Assembly (NCBI RefSeq): GCF_001625305.1
Contig: NW_017803880.1
Span: 133,774 to 197,773 of the forward strand
Reading direction: 5' to 3'
Length of the DNA: 64,000 nt
From: Branchiostoma belcheri
Taxonomy: Eukaryota; Chordata; Leptocardii; Amphioxiformes; Branchiostomatidae
The translations under genes and the position numbers were made by a program. Under the pieces are notes generated by a model, which had not been told where the DNA came from, ran no database searches, and saw nothing but the letters and a program-made list of their open reading frames with translations. This document shows, one piece after another, positions 10,986 through 23,589 of the stretch (position 1 is the stretch's first letter; each line of letters starts with the position of its first letter).

Positions 10986-11777
10986 TCTTTTTTTCAATAA
11001 GGTGTCACAAAAATTATAGGATCCTTATCTTAGAAAATCTTTCTCAAGACTATATTCTATCAACTACCAAAACTTGCAAAGAAACTGTCTTGTTTTGACT
11101 TAACAGAAAAATTCTCAATCAGCAATGTCTTGTCCTTTTGGCCCTGTACATGAAGCTCAATTTGATAGATTTTGTGTGTAAGCCCGGTCTTTCTGTGTGA
11201 TTGGCACCGGCTGCTCTATGCTGAAATATTCAACAGCAGAACTGAAGATGCATTGGAAACAACCTGCCACTTTTGGTCATAGATCCTGTGACAATCAGAG
11301 ATCGTTGGCATGATTGCTGTTGACATAAATCTGGATAGCCTGCAAATCTGTTGTCATCTTTCACCATGGCATCGTTGCTATATTTTTCAGACACCCGAAA
11401 AAAGCATGATCAGACACATGTTCATTTCTGACAACCCCATCCCCATTTGGGTTTGATTGAATCTTAAGACAATTAGCAGATGATCTGACTTGTTCCACAT
11501 CCCTAATTATGTATGCTGATTGCTTATTTCAATGGCTTTGCAATTTTGAAAAAGTTTTAAAAAGTGTTTCAATGAACAGTTTAGGATTCTTAAGTTTCCT
11601 AGCAGGAAAGGCAATTCTCACATTCATGTCTTTGGGATAAGTCTACTAGGGATAGATCTACTACACACGTACAGAAACACTTCCAAGAAGTACATATACA
11701 ATGTAAGAGAAAGTCCAATGCTCTATATCAGTTAACAATATGTAGTTTAGTATGTACCGTTGGTACTGAATTCTTAC
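10986..11777. other. AT-rich intergenic sequence, nothing recognised
   Basis: No ORF with splice support and no repeat recognised. It lies downstream of the last exon I can place for the SAMD3-like gene; a further 3' exon may be hidden here. Confidence 0.4.
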
Positions 11778-14700
11778 CTTCACCATCACCACCAACATCT
11801 CCTCAAGTGGCACAGGTGGTGTCCCGGTCCCATTGAAAAGCCTGGGCAGCATCTTCAGTGCTTTCTTCAGCATCTTGTCTAGAGAAACAAAACCAGGTCA
11901 AACATTAACTAATTATCTTACATCAGTAGTGACATAATGCATTACAGCAGTACCATTGGCAGACTGATGGGCTCAGAACTGTACTCTGGGAAGTTAATTT
12001 AACTTTTTTTAAGTTCCTGGTCAGAGCTGTCCACTTATAATGCATACATTTACACTTGAAAAGGATCCATGCATCTTACTCAGACTTTTCAAAGGGAAAT
12101 AATTTCTTTTTTTACCAGTCGACCAGTTGTCCATGGGTCCCGGCTTGTGAAGGCCCTCGTGGACAGCGTACTGGACTAGGCGCTCCGCCTCCCTTGCCAG
12201 CCGCTCCTGCAGCTTTGGGAGGAAATCCTTCTGCTCTGGGGATAGATACCTCTTCAGCTCATCTTGCAGCTGAAATAAAGCAATCTTATTTTAGAACATA
12301 TAAAGCAAGTATACTCAATTAGTCAATACACCAATCCTGATCAAGCAATCTAACCCCCACACTACCATCAAAATCAGCACGGGAAGGATAATGTGCGGGC
12401 CGCCACCAACTTTGGGTCGCAAATTGGCGGCTAAGAATTGTCACAGCTGGCCAAAGAAAGAATTAAGCCAACTTTGTTGAATGATAAATCCACAGTGTAC
12501 AAACCTTTGAGGTGAGGGAAGATGTAGTTTCAGTGTGGGAGAACTATGTTTTTGTTCAATGTGGAAGTGGGATGTGCCAAATCACCCTCTTATGGACATG
12601 AATGATGGGTTACTGACTTAAACAGCCAATATTTTAACTTAAAGGAGCACATTTATCTGTGTTAGGTTGGGTGCATGCATGCACAGAACATGATAAATCA
12701 GGAACAGTCTACTATGGTGAAGCTTCTTTAACTGCATTTAGGATTCCCCACTGGACTGTCTACTGTTCTCAATATAATAATTGTATTATTAGACCTATAG
12801 GTTTAGATACAGCACATTTTTCAGAACATAATGTCTAAAAAATAAAAGAATTGCACTAGCAAGTTTCTTACATTGATCACATTCACTGACCCAACATAGA
12901 GTTACATTATACAACTTACATGACATGCTTGGCTGAAGCATGGTTAGCGCTGAAAAACTTCAGCTGCACTCGCCTCATTACTGATGGACTGGACAAACTG
13001 TTTCCTGCCACTGAATTCGAGATTCAGGAGATGTGACACAGTCTCCGCCTTTGGTTTTTTTTCTCCAATTCCTTTTGGATGACCTGAAAATGTCGGTCTG
13101 TCGTGTAGGGTGTCTCTGGATGTGGAAAGAAGAAAATTTTTACTGCCTGAATACACGGAAAATCACCTCTAGTCACATGAACAACACATACTTTTTAAGT
13201 TGATTTTAGTAGAAGTATGGCAAGACCTTGCGTGAAAAAACAAGTTCCATAATTACACTAAACTGCAAAATATGTCTGAAAAATTTTGAAATAGCTGTGA
13301 AATATGTACTGTACTTGTATTCTATGGCATAAGAAGTTCCTATGACTGAGATAAAACCAATCTCTTCCATCAATAAGTCTTTTTGAAATTCACAAAGTTA
13401 CCACTCTTTGAGATGGAATAGAATGGTTTGGGATCTCATCTTACCATGGTCTGCAGGTGATTCTCCCTTGTTAGCCAGACTTCCTTCTGGCTCTGCTGCT
13501 CTGCATGCCTGAATGATAAATGAAAAAAAATTACATTTGATACATCTACAGTCATTCAGTTAGTTTTGTAATGTGTTTCTGGATACTTGTTTGACAATTC
13601 ATAACTTCAGCTAGCCTCTACCAGGCTTCAGGAAGTGGCTTGAAAGAGTAGAAATCGGCCAAATAAGAAAAATAGAGACAACAGTTTGCTGCTCCCGAAC
13701 TGTTCTCTCCAGCCAACCAAACTCCCCTGGCATGCTACCTCTCTAATTTGGTTGATTTCTACTCTCCAGCCGCCTCCCGAAACCTGGTAGAGGCTAAACC
13801 TCAGCAACATTGTTTTCCATTTCCAAAATGTGGCTTTGACCTCTGGCAGTCCACCATTTTTAATATTTTAAGTTGGTGCTCTCATAATTGACATAAACAG
13901 GTGATCTTGAGAAAAAAAATGACCTGGACCTTTAGCTATTATCCCATTGGAAGGTGGGCATCATTCCCATCATCCAAATACATGGGTATGTATGGAGGGG
14001 ACTACTCAGTTACAGGAGGTCAATAACAAACTCTCAAATGATATCTATATACATGTACATGTACAGTATCTAATATGAAATAATTACTAACCTTTTTTAC
14101 TGGAGTTGACATCCCTTCCATCCCTGTTGTCTTCTGATCCTTCTAGAATGGCAATAGATTAAAGATAGGTGGTGAGCATGGTCGAACAATGGATACATTT
14201 GGTGGTGAGCAGGGTTAAGCAAATGGATGACAGTTTGAATCTCTGATTGAAGCATAGCTAACCTGCTTTCTCTTTCTGGGGCTCCTTCTCAGGGGGTTTT
14301 CCTCATCATCTCCTCCCTTTGCATCATCTCCTCCCTGTTCCTTTTTGGTCCGCGGACCACGCGGGTTCTTCACCTCCATCTTGTTGCTCAATCTTCTCTT
14401 CATTTTCTTCAGAAGAGTCAACTGAAAAGATAAAGTACACAAAAATTGCTGTAAGTACATTAAAAAAAATTCTGCAGGTCTGCACATTTTAAGACATTAC
14501 ACAACTATTGTATGCTCAAAACTTTCACACAGTAATAGTAATAGGACTTACATGAGCTTCCTTTGGATCTGAGCATTCAAAACCCAGACCGGGATGCTTC
14601 TCCACCAGCCGCTGAGCAACCGCCGTCAGCTCGGCAACAGTGGGATACCTCCCAAACTCCTTTGTGGTGGCCATCATGACTGCGACCTGGTCCTGTACCA

Positions 14701-15592
14701 GGTTTCTTAGTGTAGTCTTGTGTACCTCCTTGTCATCCAGCCCAGCCATTTCCACCAGTATGAAGGAGCATGACTGCAGGCTGACTGCTGTCTTTCCACT
14801 TGGTGGTGTTTCCTGGGTCCTTGGTTCTATCAAGGACGTTGCAGAAGTGTTGTTCTTACTCTGCAAATACATCACAGGCATGATTAGAAAAAGCGTGAAA
14901 AGAAAATTTAAAATACCTGTACAGGGCAACCACCACATCAGTCAGAAATTGGGCTACTGCATCGTGCAGTGTGCTAAATGGGCAGATTCCTTTAAAGTGA
15001 ACAGTCATGTTTGCATTTGATTTATGACCGGTTTTCGACAGCAACATTGTGATTGTGTACTTTCTAAGATTATATTGAATGTGTCTTGTGACAAAAAGTG
15101 TCTTGTTCATCCTTGTTGAATAACCAATTTACCAAATACAATTGTGTTGGCTTAGATTATCTGAAAGTTAGTGACAAACACAATTTTTAACATTTAAATA
15201 TGCATCTTGCACTCCCAATACATTCTTCAGGACAAAGTAAAAGAAAGGATAAATGAAGGATAGAAACCAGAAAGAAGTATTGGTTGAGTCCAAATGGTGG
15301 AAAGATAAATCAGCCTGGCAATGTGTACTTATGGCGTGGAAAGCCACACCAGCCTAACTTGCTGGTTCTCAAATGATGCCAGGAACCCAACATACCTTAC
15401 TGTTTTCTACCCGGTAATTTAAAGACCCAATTATGTAAGTTCTAAAATATTGAACCTACCATTTTTGAAATGATGTCCCGGACCTGTTTCCTCCTCAAGA
15501 TGAATCTGGTGGTACCATTCGGGAAGAGCCCGACGATATCCGGCTCCGTTAGATCCAGGAAAGATTCCCGATTTCCCCGTCAATCTCATTTT
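11778..15592 (-). pseudogene. SAMD3-like gene, exons 2-9
   Basis: Exons on the minus strand: 15460-15592, 14552-14860, 14263-14421, 14092-14142, 13445-13508, 12920-13115, 12116-12269, 11778-11878. All have canonical splice sites, and phases agree from 14860 to 13115. The first holds the second half of a SAM domain (FLDLTEPDIVGLFPNGTTRF, ILRRKQVRDIISKM). Next comes a helical region (YPTVAELTAVAQRLVEKHPG), then a basic, probably nuclear segment (KMKRRLSNKMEVKNPRGPR; SPRKRKQ), then DRHFQVIQKELEKKNQRRR, FSGRKQFVQSISNEASAAEV and LSPEQKDFLPKLQERLAREA. This order fits the uncharacterised SAMD3-like family of fish and invertebrates. Lesions: about 7 extra bases shift the frame in the SAM half; exon 12920-13115 has a frame change and a TAA after EVFQR. 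Exon 1 is far away at 38526-38654. Confidence 0.65.
13612..13796. mobile_element. MITE with about 55-bp imperfect terminal inverted repeats
   Basis: Left end TAGCCTCTACCAGGCTTCAG, right end the reverse complement with mismatches (..CTGGTAGAGGCTA). Ends are TA-flanked, which suits a Tc1/mariner-like target, though a 2-base duplication is weak evidence. Single ends of the same family appear at 16970-17035, 39479-39524, 42410-42486 and 43104-43145. Confidence 0.8.
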
Positions 15593-15599
15593 CTGAAAT

Positions 15600-17179
15600 A
15601 TATAAAATAAACGTTTCATGTACATGTATGGGAAAGCTGTTTGTCAGAAATGCGTCACAAATGTACAACATGCAATTTCTAACAATGCATTTAGTTTTGC
15701 TTATGTAAGTGGAAGTCTAGTGGCCGCGACCACCCCAAGTTGGGTCCACAAACGACCACAACTTTGCCTAAAACGACCGCTTTTTTTTCGCGCGGTCGAG
15801 CAGGCAAAGATGGCGCCGAAAAGGTCATGCCGGGTCACAGGGAAAGCTTAATTTGGTAAACAACACATTCTAGCGATATCGGCAAGGTTTGAGATCAAAC
15901 CTCCTCGTTATCGCTTAAGCTAAATCGGTGTGGATTACGTCACACTGTTAGTTTTTGGGCTGGAAAGGCGAGAACATCGGATTCGAAACGATGCGGTCGG
16001 CGCTAACCGACCGGCAGCGGACGTCGGACTGAATCAAGCCGGACGACTCAAACAGAAGACCTATCTGACCTACGTGATTCTACTTGTATTTTTTTTTGCA
16101 AAGCCAAATTATACTTCTTAGATGTTGTGTGAGAAATTGAGCGAGACTTAAAAGAAACTACTAACTGGTCGAGGTCGCCAACAAGTTATGACGCAAACTA
16201 GTGAGTGACTTTGTTGCTTTTTTCAAGAAAACCTGAGCATTTATAATAATCTTAAATCAACAAAGGGCATCATAACTCAAATAACTTGCATGGGAAAACA
16301 CTGCTAATATACAGATATATAGCTAAATATTTTGGGGGAAAGGCACACGGTTCACATATGGCCGAACGGCAGTTTGGGTCGGCACCCTGCCGCGTGTCAA
16401 GCCGGCCTAAGAGAGGCCAATCAATCAATCAACACCAGGCTGCATTGGTTCTTTCATGTCTAAATTAACAAGAAATTCCTATCTACGGAGAAACAAGCAG
16501 GCACGTTAACTTGCAAAATTTATTATCATAAATTAACTTTTTGACGGCCATATAAACACGTTGCTTTCTGGCGAACATTCACTGCGGCAGAACGCTGACG
16601 CTCGGGCACTCGGTCTATCTTGACAACTTTTTTTATTTATCCCCGGGGAATGATCATGCAATAAAGTTTCATTTCATTTATATAAGTCAAGGGAAAAAAA
16701 TTCTACACAAGTAATTATAAATTCATCCTGCTTGGTTGCACTTGGAGGTACCCTGTTCGGTGAGTAATTAGCTATAAATGAAGTAGCAGAACGTTCTGAC
16801 TTTTGCCTTTCTCAGTCGTTTGCCATATGAATATATAAATTTCGAAATAGCCAACCAACAAACTCTAACCACCGAAACATCTGCTTGGACTTGGAGATTA
16901 AATCTCTAACGATAAAAATTATGCACAGTTGATAGAATGGTAACTACTACGTAGCAGAATGATGCCCAGGCTACCAGGCTTCGGGAAGTGGATCATTATA
17001 CTGATAACATGCCAGGGGAGTTGGAACAGTACCAAATCCCGCGTCACCTTGCCCTCTGTTTGGGTTAAGATGTGGATGAGAAACCTGAGCTTCATCTTTT
17101 ACCTCCTATATGCTTTCTATTTGCCCCTTGATTAGTCCTTACTTATCTTTCTTTCTTCTTCTCTTCCAATACTTATAAG
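15600..17179. other. intron of the SAMD3-like gene, with MITE remnant
   Basis: No convincing exon. A YY1-like element (aagatggcgcc) at about 15808 and GC-rich sequence near 15720-15850 could mark a former promoter, but the gene's exon 1 is at 38.6 kb. 16970-17035 carries one end of the 13612 MITE family. 16876-16890 resembles the tip of the foldback elements at 39525 and 45454. Confidence 0.4.
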
Positions 17180-17583
17180 GCTAGTTTCCCTTCGTCTCTC
17201 GCAATTCCAAAGATGAAAAGACTAATTTCATCACTAATATACACGCATTGAAACCCCGGCTCGGGATTAAACGCGGACAAATAAATGAAACTGAAAACTT
17301 CTCCGTCTTTAACAGCTTTATTGTATGTCAATCACCGTTAAGGATTCCTTGGATCCCTTCACGTGTTGGGGCGCAATGTCTCGACGCTTAACCTACAACA
17401 TGCAAATGTCCACTCTGACAGGTGTGTATGCCTCTGAGTCAGGTTCCTGACCCCTAGCCAATTAACTGTCTTTGACATGCTGTTGTTTACGATATAATCA
17501 GAAAGAAACTTGTTCCACCGAAAAGATATGTCATGAGTGAAAAAACCGAACTCGATCTTTGTCTCTAATGTCGAGTGTCTTGT

Positions 17584-18930
17584 CTAAAACAAAGGTCTAT
17601 AGTCATTACAGTTCCTCTGCTGGTAGAATGTCCCCACACCGCATTGTCCCCGTGTGGCAGCTTCGGCTGGCTTTCTCGTCTCGTCCCGCCGCTCGACTTG
17701 CGCCTGCAGGATAGCTGCTGGCGAGGCCTCATGGCAGATCCTGTCCAATCTCATGTATCTTCTGGCTGTTGCCTCGCTCCTCCAGCCTACGTGGGACATG
17801 AGAGCGGTCTGGTCCGCCCCTCCTAGCGCCATCGTGATAGCGCTAGCTGTGCGTAGGCCATGGAGTGTTTCTCCCTCGTAACTGCCCATCTCCGTCAAAT
17901 ATGCTTTGAAACGGCTCTGAGCAGCGTCATATGTGAACGGTTCGTTCACTACTTCTCCCGACTTGCTAACTGTTCTGAACAGGTATCCCCTATTGAGGGA
18001 CACATTTAACGCTTGGGCGATCCTGATGTACGCACGTACAGCTTGGACTGAAAACATCGATCTATCTTTGCCGGCTAGTACTGGGAAAGTGTTCGACGTT
18101 CCGTCTCTGAGCGTTTTTCCGAATGTGTGGTTGAACAAGATCCCCTCGCCCTTCGGTAGCCAAGCCAGCTCTTCGGATTTGCACCTTCCCAGGTCTGATG
18201 CTCTGTCCGCCGCGAAGAACATCGTTTTAAAGAAAGCTTGGTCACGTGCCAGGTTGAAAAGGGTGACACCTTTTATCTCAGGATTCTCCATCTTCTTCTT
18301 TATGTGCCCACATATGGTTGACAATTTCTCGAAGAATACAGGTTGTGCTTGCGTGGGTTGTACCAAAGCGTCGGCCTGCTCCGCTTTTGTTACCCTCAGG
18401 TATTCCCGCACCTTGGGAGCCGCTGCGGGGTTTCCTGTGCCTATTGCGTCGTTCCAATCTCCTCCTCTCCCGGAGTTGGCAAAGATTGACCTTAGTTGAC
18501 CTATTAAGGAATCAACCGTTCCCGCTGCTAATCTTCGTGGACAGCCACATCCCGTCGCTTTCTTGTTCCCATAGTTCTTACAGTTCTTGTTACGGACTGT
18601 AGTTTTTCCCCCTTTGTCTTTCCAAACCAGGAAAGCGCACACATCTTTAGGGGAGGCCGTGACTAGATCCTTGGGAGGATAAATGTTACCCAAGAAATCT
18701 ACCAACTCATTCTCTAATGCCGCCTTTTTCTTCCCGTAATCTGTGTTCTTCGCCATGTTGTTCACCTCGTCCAATCTCCTCTTAATTTTCTCTTCGTCTA
18801 TGTCCATGCTCCTCCTAGGAGGTGGGAAGGGTCTACGCTGGTAGGCGCACATCTGACACTGTCTGAAGTCATGATCGTTGGGGTGATGACATTCTGGACA
18901 GGCTGCTGCCGGCTTCCATTGACGTGGCAC
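17584..18930 (-). CDS. DIRS tyrosine recombinase, 448 aa
   Basis: Integrates the circular DNA copy of the element in place of a DDE integrase. One open frame of 448 residues. The N-terminus has a Cys/His cluster (ACPECHHPNDHDFRQCQMC, about residues 10-28) that may bind zinc. The catalytic part is C-terminal: the first Arg in FFAADRASDLGR (about residue 250), the His-x-x-Arg box LHGLRTASA, a second His in SHVGWRSEA, and the tyrosine nucleophile in ARRYMRL. All expected residues are present, so the enzyme could be active. Start is the first ATG after an upstream stop. It is separated from the RT frame by about 100 bases. Confidence 0.9.
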   Translation of the reverse strand: MPRQWKPAAACPECHHPNDHDFRQCQMCAYQRRPFPPPRRSMDIDEEKIKRRLDEVNNMAKNTDYGKKKAALENELVDFLGNIYPPKDLVTASPKDVCAFLVWKDKGGKTTVRNKNCKNYGNKKATGCGCPRRLAAGTVDSLIGQLRSIFANSGRGGDWNDAIGTGNPAAAPKVREYLRVTKAEQADALVQPTQAQPVFFEKLSTICGHIKKKMENPEIKGVTLFNLARDQAFFKTMFFAADRASDLGRCKSEELAWLPKGEGILFNHTFGKTLRDGTSNTFPVLAGKDRSMFSVQAVRAYIRIAQALNVSLNRGYLFRTVSKSGEVVNEPFTYDAAQSRFKAYLTEMGSYEGETLHGLRTASAITMALGGADQTALMSHVGWRSEATARRYMRLDRICHEASPAAILQAQVERRDETRKPAEAATRGQCGVGTFYQQRNCNDYRPLF

Positions 18931-19036
18931 GAGAGGTAACGGCTGTTGACACGGGCGAGAAGAACAGAAGTGTCATTTCACACTATTACTGACAATGGGA
19001 TGGATTAATGTACATTCTTACTGGTTATTCTAAACC

Positions 19037-21183
19037 TCACGGGTGCTCTACTCTTACAGCCCAAAGTTCATACTTGAACACTTTTCCCGGTCTGAGTCCC
19101 TTTTTTGAAGGGAAATGCAGGGCTGATGTGCTTCCCGCCTCCGAGATCTTGATAGCCCTGGTCGATGCTCCCAGGAGTGTCGGCCACCACAGTCGTGGGG
19201 ATAGCTTGGGGACTACTATAGTGACGTTAGCTTTCTTCTGTATGAGAAAACTCACTACTGCGCTTGTCATATTAATAGGCGGGAACACGTAGGCGTTCTC
19301 AACGTGGCCTTGTGGGGAGATCCTGGGGTCGTACCTGAACATGTCCACCCCTGCCGAGTTAGGGGTCGGATACGGGGTGTAGTGCCTCAAAGGTCTCCCC
19401 AGGCGGTCTGACTGCGCGTTCGAGTCCAGAGCCATGAGGTCCACTGTGTGACCTGCCGTTCCGCCGAACTCCGCTTGGAGGCGATTCCACAGATGTGGTG
19501 CCAGCTTACAGTCTGTTTTCGTTAACTGCCTTGAGGGGCGGTCGGCCTCATTTTCTGATGTCTTGACGTGTTTCATTGTCAGCGAAATGTTTAACGCCAC
19601 GACAGTCTCGAAATATGCTTGATCTCTTCGTTCAAAGACAGGGAGCGGGCTCCGCTACCCTGCCATGCGTCCACCACTGCCTTGTTGTCTACCCTGACTG
19701 TTACTCTTGAATTTTTTATCCACTCCCCTGTTGATTTGAGTGTTAAGGCAACTGCTCTGGCTTCTTTGCAGTTGATATCCGCTGACGTCTCGTGTTCTTG
19801 CCAGTAATCTCCTAATTCCAGATCCTCTTCCGGGGCTGTGAGTATGCCCTGTGCCGTGTAGCACCGCCCCCCATTTGTATCCTGACGCGTCCGTTGCCAT
19901 GGAGATGGCCGTGTGTCTTTCGTCCCGCCAAGGGACAGGCTCTACCCCTGCGTCTACGAACCTCCAATGTTCGATTTCCGACCGGGCGCCATCCGTCAGC
20001 TTTGCTCTTGATTTTCCTTGTCTAGACATAGTGCCGATCATGCTGTTGCATTGTCTCGTGTATATACGTGCTCCCGGAACCATCAACGCGAAAGAGACAC
20101 ACTTCCCGACGAATTTTTGCAGGTCGAGAATGGAGACTGTAGGGGATGTCAGGATCGCTTCCCGCACAACTGCGAATTTCTCCTGCTTTTCTTCCGGGAA
20201 GAAGAAGGCCGCTTTGGCCGAGTTCAATCCGCAACCCAAGTGGACTAGGATCTGCGTCGGAGCGATGATGCACTTCAGGAGGCTCAGGAAATATCCTGCT
20301 CTCGTCAGCAGGTCACACATGACGTAGCTCGCCACCTGAGCTTTCTGGAAGTGTGTCGGTTGGAAGGGCAGTTTACGTATTACCTCAAGTTCGCCGTTAA
20401 GCCTGTCGTCGATGTACAGCATTGTCGGAACGCCTAGGTGCCTAGCGTAAGACGAAACCAGGGTCCCCGTAGTGTGATATACGTACGCACTTCCCTTCAC
20501 AATGCCAAAGTGTTGTGTACAAAGAAATAACCCTTAAACTGGAAACCGAAGTACTTCCGGCTCTCTTCCGATAGCTCGATGTGCGAGTATCCACTTTTCT
20601 CGTCAGTGTGGGTCATGTAACCCCCTTCCGTTAATACTCTAGGAGCTTCAGTGATAGAATCTAGCTGAAAAGGGCAGTCTTTTGTCCACTGATTGAGGAA
20701 ACGCCCGTCCCAGCATAGCCTCGGTTTCGACGGCTCCACTGTTAACGGAAGCACCAAGTGCGGGGGTTCACATTGGCCTACCTTCCCCCACAGTCCGATG
20801 GACCTGTCTTCTAGTCTGTTCATAATCTCCGAGGTGACAAACTCCTCGTGTCCGTAGCAACTTCTCGCGTTTGGGAGGGTGATTGGAGGGGGGGTAGCGG
20901 ACTTGTAGGCCTGTCCTTTAAACTCCCCTTCGAAAGGAGTGAAAAAATCACTAACTCGGACCTTATTAACAATCCAATCGAGGACTTCGGGACCTTTGTC
21001 TGAGTATTCTGCTAACTCTCTCCATACCTCTAGGTTGTTATGCAAAGAACCCGCTATGAAATTTTTTGGGTCCCGGAAAGGGAGTGAAGTTGAGTCGGCT
21101 TGTTGGCGGAAAAGCACTGCCTCTTCGGCCTTTATTGGCGGTACCTGCTGTGTCTCCAAGGTTCTCCTTCCCACGTTACCCAC
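19037..21183 (-). pseudogene. DIRS reverse transcriptase / RNase H polyprotein, frameshifted
   Basis: RT begins in 20497-21183 (KPRLCWDGRFLNQW, HTDEKSGYSHIELSEE). Near 20505 a few bases are missing and the frame moves to 19655-20500, which has the active-site YIDD (MLYIDDRL) and the start of RNase H (ATDASGYKWGAVL). A second change near 19855 moves RNase H (RVDNKAVVDAWQGSGARS) into another frame. A third near 19625 returns it to 19037-19600 (SENEADRPSRQLTKTD, HTVDLMALDSNAQSDRLG). All catalytic motifs of the DIRS RT and RNase H survive across the frames. No methyltransferase motif was identified. Confidence 0.85.
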
Positions 21184-22109
21184 TTCGTATCCGGATTAGA
21201 GCGAACTTTTTTTTGGTGGGGGTCGAAAAATGCTGTTGGGGGATTGGCACACCGAATCGGGGAGTATTCCTGGGTGGAAAAATACAAAGTGCGGTTCACT
21301 TTTATGCCAACATACAAACCTAGTGTTTGTCTCGTTTAACTTATAAGGGATGGCTGTACTGCCCTGTTTGTATGTGTTGTGAATATTAAAAAACTCAATA
21401 GTCGAAACTGAAATGCGGGTGACCTTTTTGCTTGTTTTGCGTTAGTTGTCAAAATCGGGTTGAACGTTCTAATTACCCCACTCTGTCTGGGGAAGCGATA
21501 GGTGTTTCTTGATGACCGAGCATTAGCATATTCATAGATTCTACCGATGGTCTATAATTCAAACTATAACACCAAATACCTCCACAACACATTGCCACAT
21601 ATAGGTTCAATTTTTTATTGGAAAATCCTCGGACACAGCTATGACAAACCGACAACTATGAGCTACAGATGTTAGGCCTCGGGGGAACACTTTCAATGGC
21701 CTTCCGCTTCTATTAGTTTACGACATCTGTATCCAAAACGGTGTACATGGCATATGTGAGAGAAAATACGGGACGCTGGCGTAGCTAAGGACGTCAGGCC
21801 TCAGGAAATACCTTCAATGGCCTTCCGCCTCTCCTATTTCACAGCATGGGTAACTACTAAAAAACGGTGTACCTACATGTATTTAGAAAACGACAAGGGA
21901 AAGTAAAATGTTTCGGCTCTGTTCTATGGCGTCGTTCGTCTCTGCCGCTAAACATACTAGACTCTGCGCTACTCCTCCTAGGTGCGGAGGGCCAACTTGC
22001 TACCAAAATAAGAGTGTTCAGCAACTGTGTGAAAAACTACCAACTATTTGCTTCAAACTTGACAATAAAATAGCGAGTTCGTTTAGTTCCGTTTCTGGTC
22101 AGTTCTCAA

Positions 22110-22798
22110 TTAATTGCGCTTTGGGTGGGGGCAGTCTCGCTGCCAGTGGCCCCGCTCGTTGCAGTTGAAACACTCCTCGGTTCTCTGGGCGTCTCCGCTC
22201 CGCTTGCCCGCCGAGTGAGACCTGGGGTGGTTCCATCCCCTCGCGTCTGTGCGGCGCCTGGGTCCCCACGTGCGGGAGGGGGGATGAGAGGGGCCGGCCT
22301 TCGGGCCCCAGGTGGCTGCCGGTGCTCGTGCTCTCCCGTGTGAGTAGAAGGCATTCCTGTTGCCTCCCCTGAGCGCCGCGGTGGCCCTCTCCGCTTCTTC
22401 GGCGAAGCGGCGTTCCTGCTTCGTCATCACGAACTTCAGCACTTCTCGCCCGATGCCGAAGCTTGTTGTGTTTTTGAGGAAGAACCCCCGAACTCCCTCG
22501 TAGTATTCTTTTGCCTTCGCGCTCGAGGCCGTGTCGATGACCTTCTGCAAGGCCCGCTCCAGTCGCTCCGGCTCTGTGTGAATGGTTGGTTCCCTGCAGA
22601 TGCGCTTGAGTTTTCTAAGTGCACCCTGAGCTCCTTCATCCTATAAAACATCGAGAGAAAATCCGCATTAGGCATTGTTCTCATCATCTTGCTATCGCTC
22701 GTAACCGACTCTATCGGATTACCCACACAATAATATATGTGCTCGTATATGAGCCCTTTCCAACTGAAAAGGGACAATCTTACTCCTGCTGCATTCAT
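22110..22798 (-). pseudogene. DIRS gag with CCHC zinc knuckle, frameshifted
   Basis: The C-terminal frame 22110-22550 ends with a zinc knuckle, CFNCNERGHWQRDC (C-x2-C-x4-H-x4-C), after an Arg/Gly/Pro-rich stretch. The N-terminal part (MMRTMPNADFLSMFYRMKEL) is in 22436-22798. The two frames need one shift near 22580, where EPERLERALQKVI continues the sense. It should coat the element's RNA. Between gag and RT (21190-22100) no gene is seen; a roughly 60-base motif (ggccttccgc..) occurs twice, at about 21669 and 21790. Confidence 0.8.
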
Positions 22799-23589
22799 GA
22801 AGAAAACTCCAGTTCGCGTTTCAGGCGAAATTCTTCCATGGAAATGATCCGAAATTTGGAGAAGCCAAATAGGAGGTGTGCGAGGGAATTTGGTATGTTC
22901 GTCCCTTTCCGACTGTATTCAGAAGTCGATACAAATCGGCGAGAGACGAAGGGAAACTAGCTTTTTTTTTTTAAATAAGCCCGGGGCTTAGATGTCAAAA
23001 ACTGTAATTTGGAAATATGCATTTGACAAGATAATTTGTTTGAGCTTCTTGCGACTGAGTGGCTCCCCTCTGGTAAACAGGGACTCGTGCAAGTCGCACT
23101 AGGTAGTGAGTTTCTCCATTCTTTGTCAAAAGGCGGTGCCTCAAAGTCAATTGCCAGACTATGCCAGACTACTGTCTCCCCTTCTTAGTATGGGGGCTTT
23201 GTCTTAGATATGCCTGGTACCTGTGAAATGCCCGTCGGCGGGAGATGAAACAGCGGCATTTCTTTTCGCAAGAGGACAACACTACCTGCGTGGTGTCATG
23301 AAATATTCGGAGCCTTTCGGCTGTCACAATAACAAAGAAATTCTTTTGCATATAGAGTGGTCACCTCTGTGCGAAATGTGGACAAGAACACCCCGGCGTG
23401 GGTCTATATTCCTCGTGGTAAATGAATATTCCTTTTAACACGTGCATGACAGTCGGTACCCGCGGTACAAAGCTTTCAAATTTGTGTAAAGAAATCCCAA
23501 ATTTCGGCGAAAACGACTTCAACGAGCTGCCGGCTCGCGAGAACCAAAATCGTCTGGTTGGAGCAAATTAAACCAAATTTTCAAGACTT

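Larger units (their letters stand above)
17180..22961 (-). mobile_element. DIRS-type tyrosine-recombinase retrotransposon, 5.8 kb
   Basis: Order on the minus strand is gag (22798-22110), reverse transcriptase/RNase H (21183-19655), linker region (19600-19037) and tyrosine recombinase (18930-17584). A perfect 23-base inverted repeat bounds it: 17180-17202 and 22939-22961, starting GCTAGTTTCCCTTCGTCTCT from outside in. I see no target duplication, as expected for DIRS elements that insert by recombination. It lies in the same orientation as the host SAMD3-like gene, in its first intron. The recombinase frame is intact. Gag and RT/RNase H carry frame changes, so this copy alone is probably inactive. 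Confidence 0.9.

Noticed and set aside
15800..15850. YY1-like site and GC-rich block as promoter of the SAMD3-like gene
   Set aside because: Exon 1 is at 38.6 kb, so this lies inside intron 1; an internal promoter is possible but unsupported.
17933..18499. 188-codon plus-strand ORF
   Set aside because: Shadow of the tyrosine recombinase frame on the other strand.
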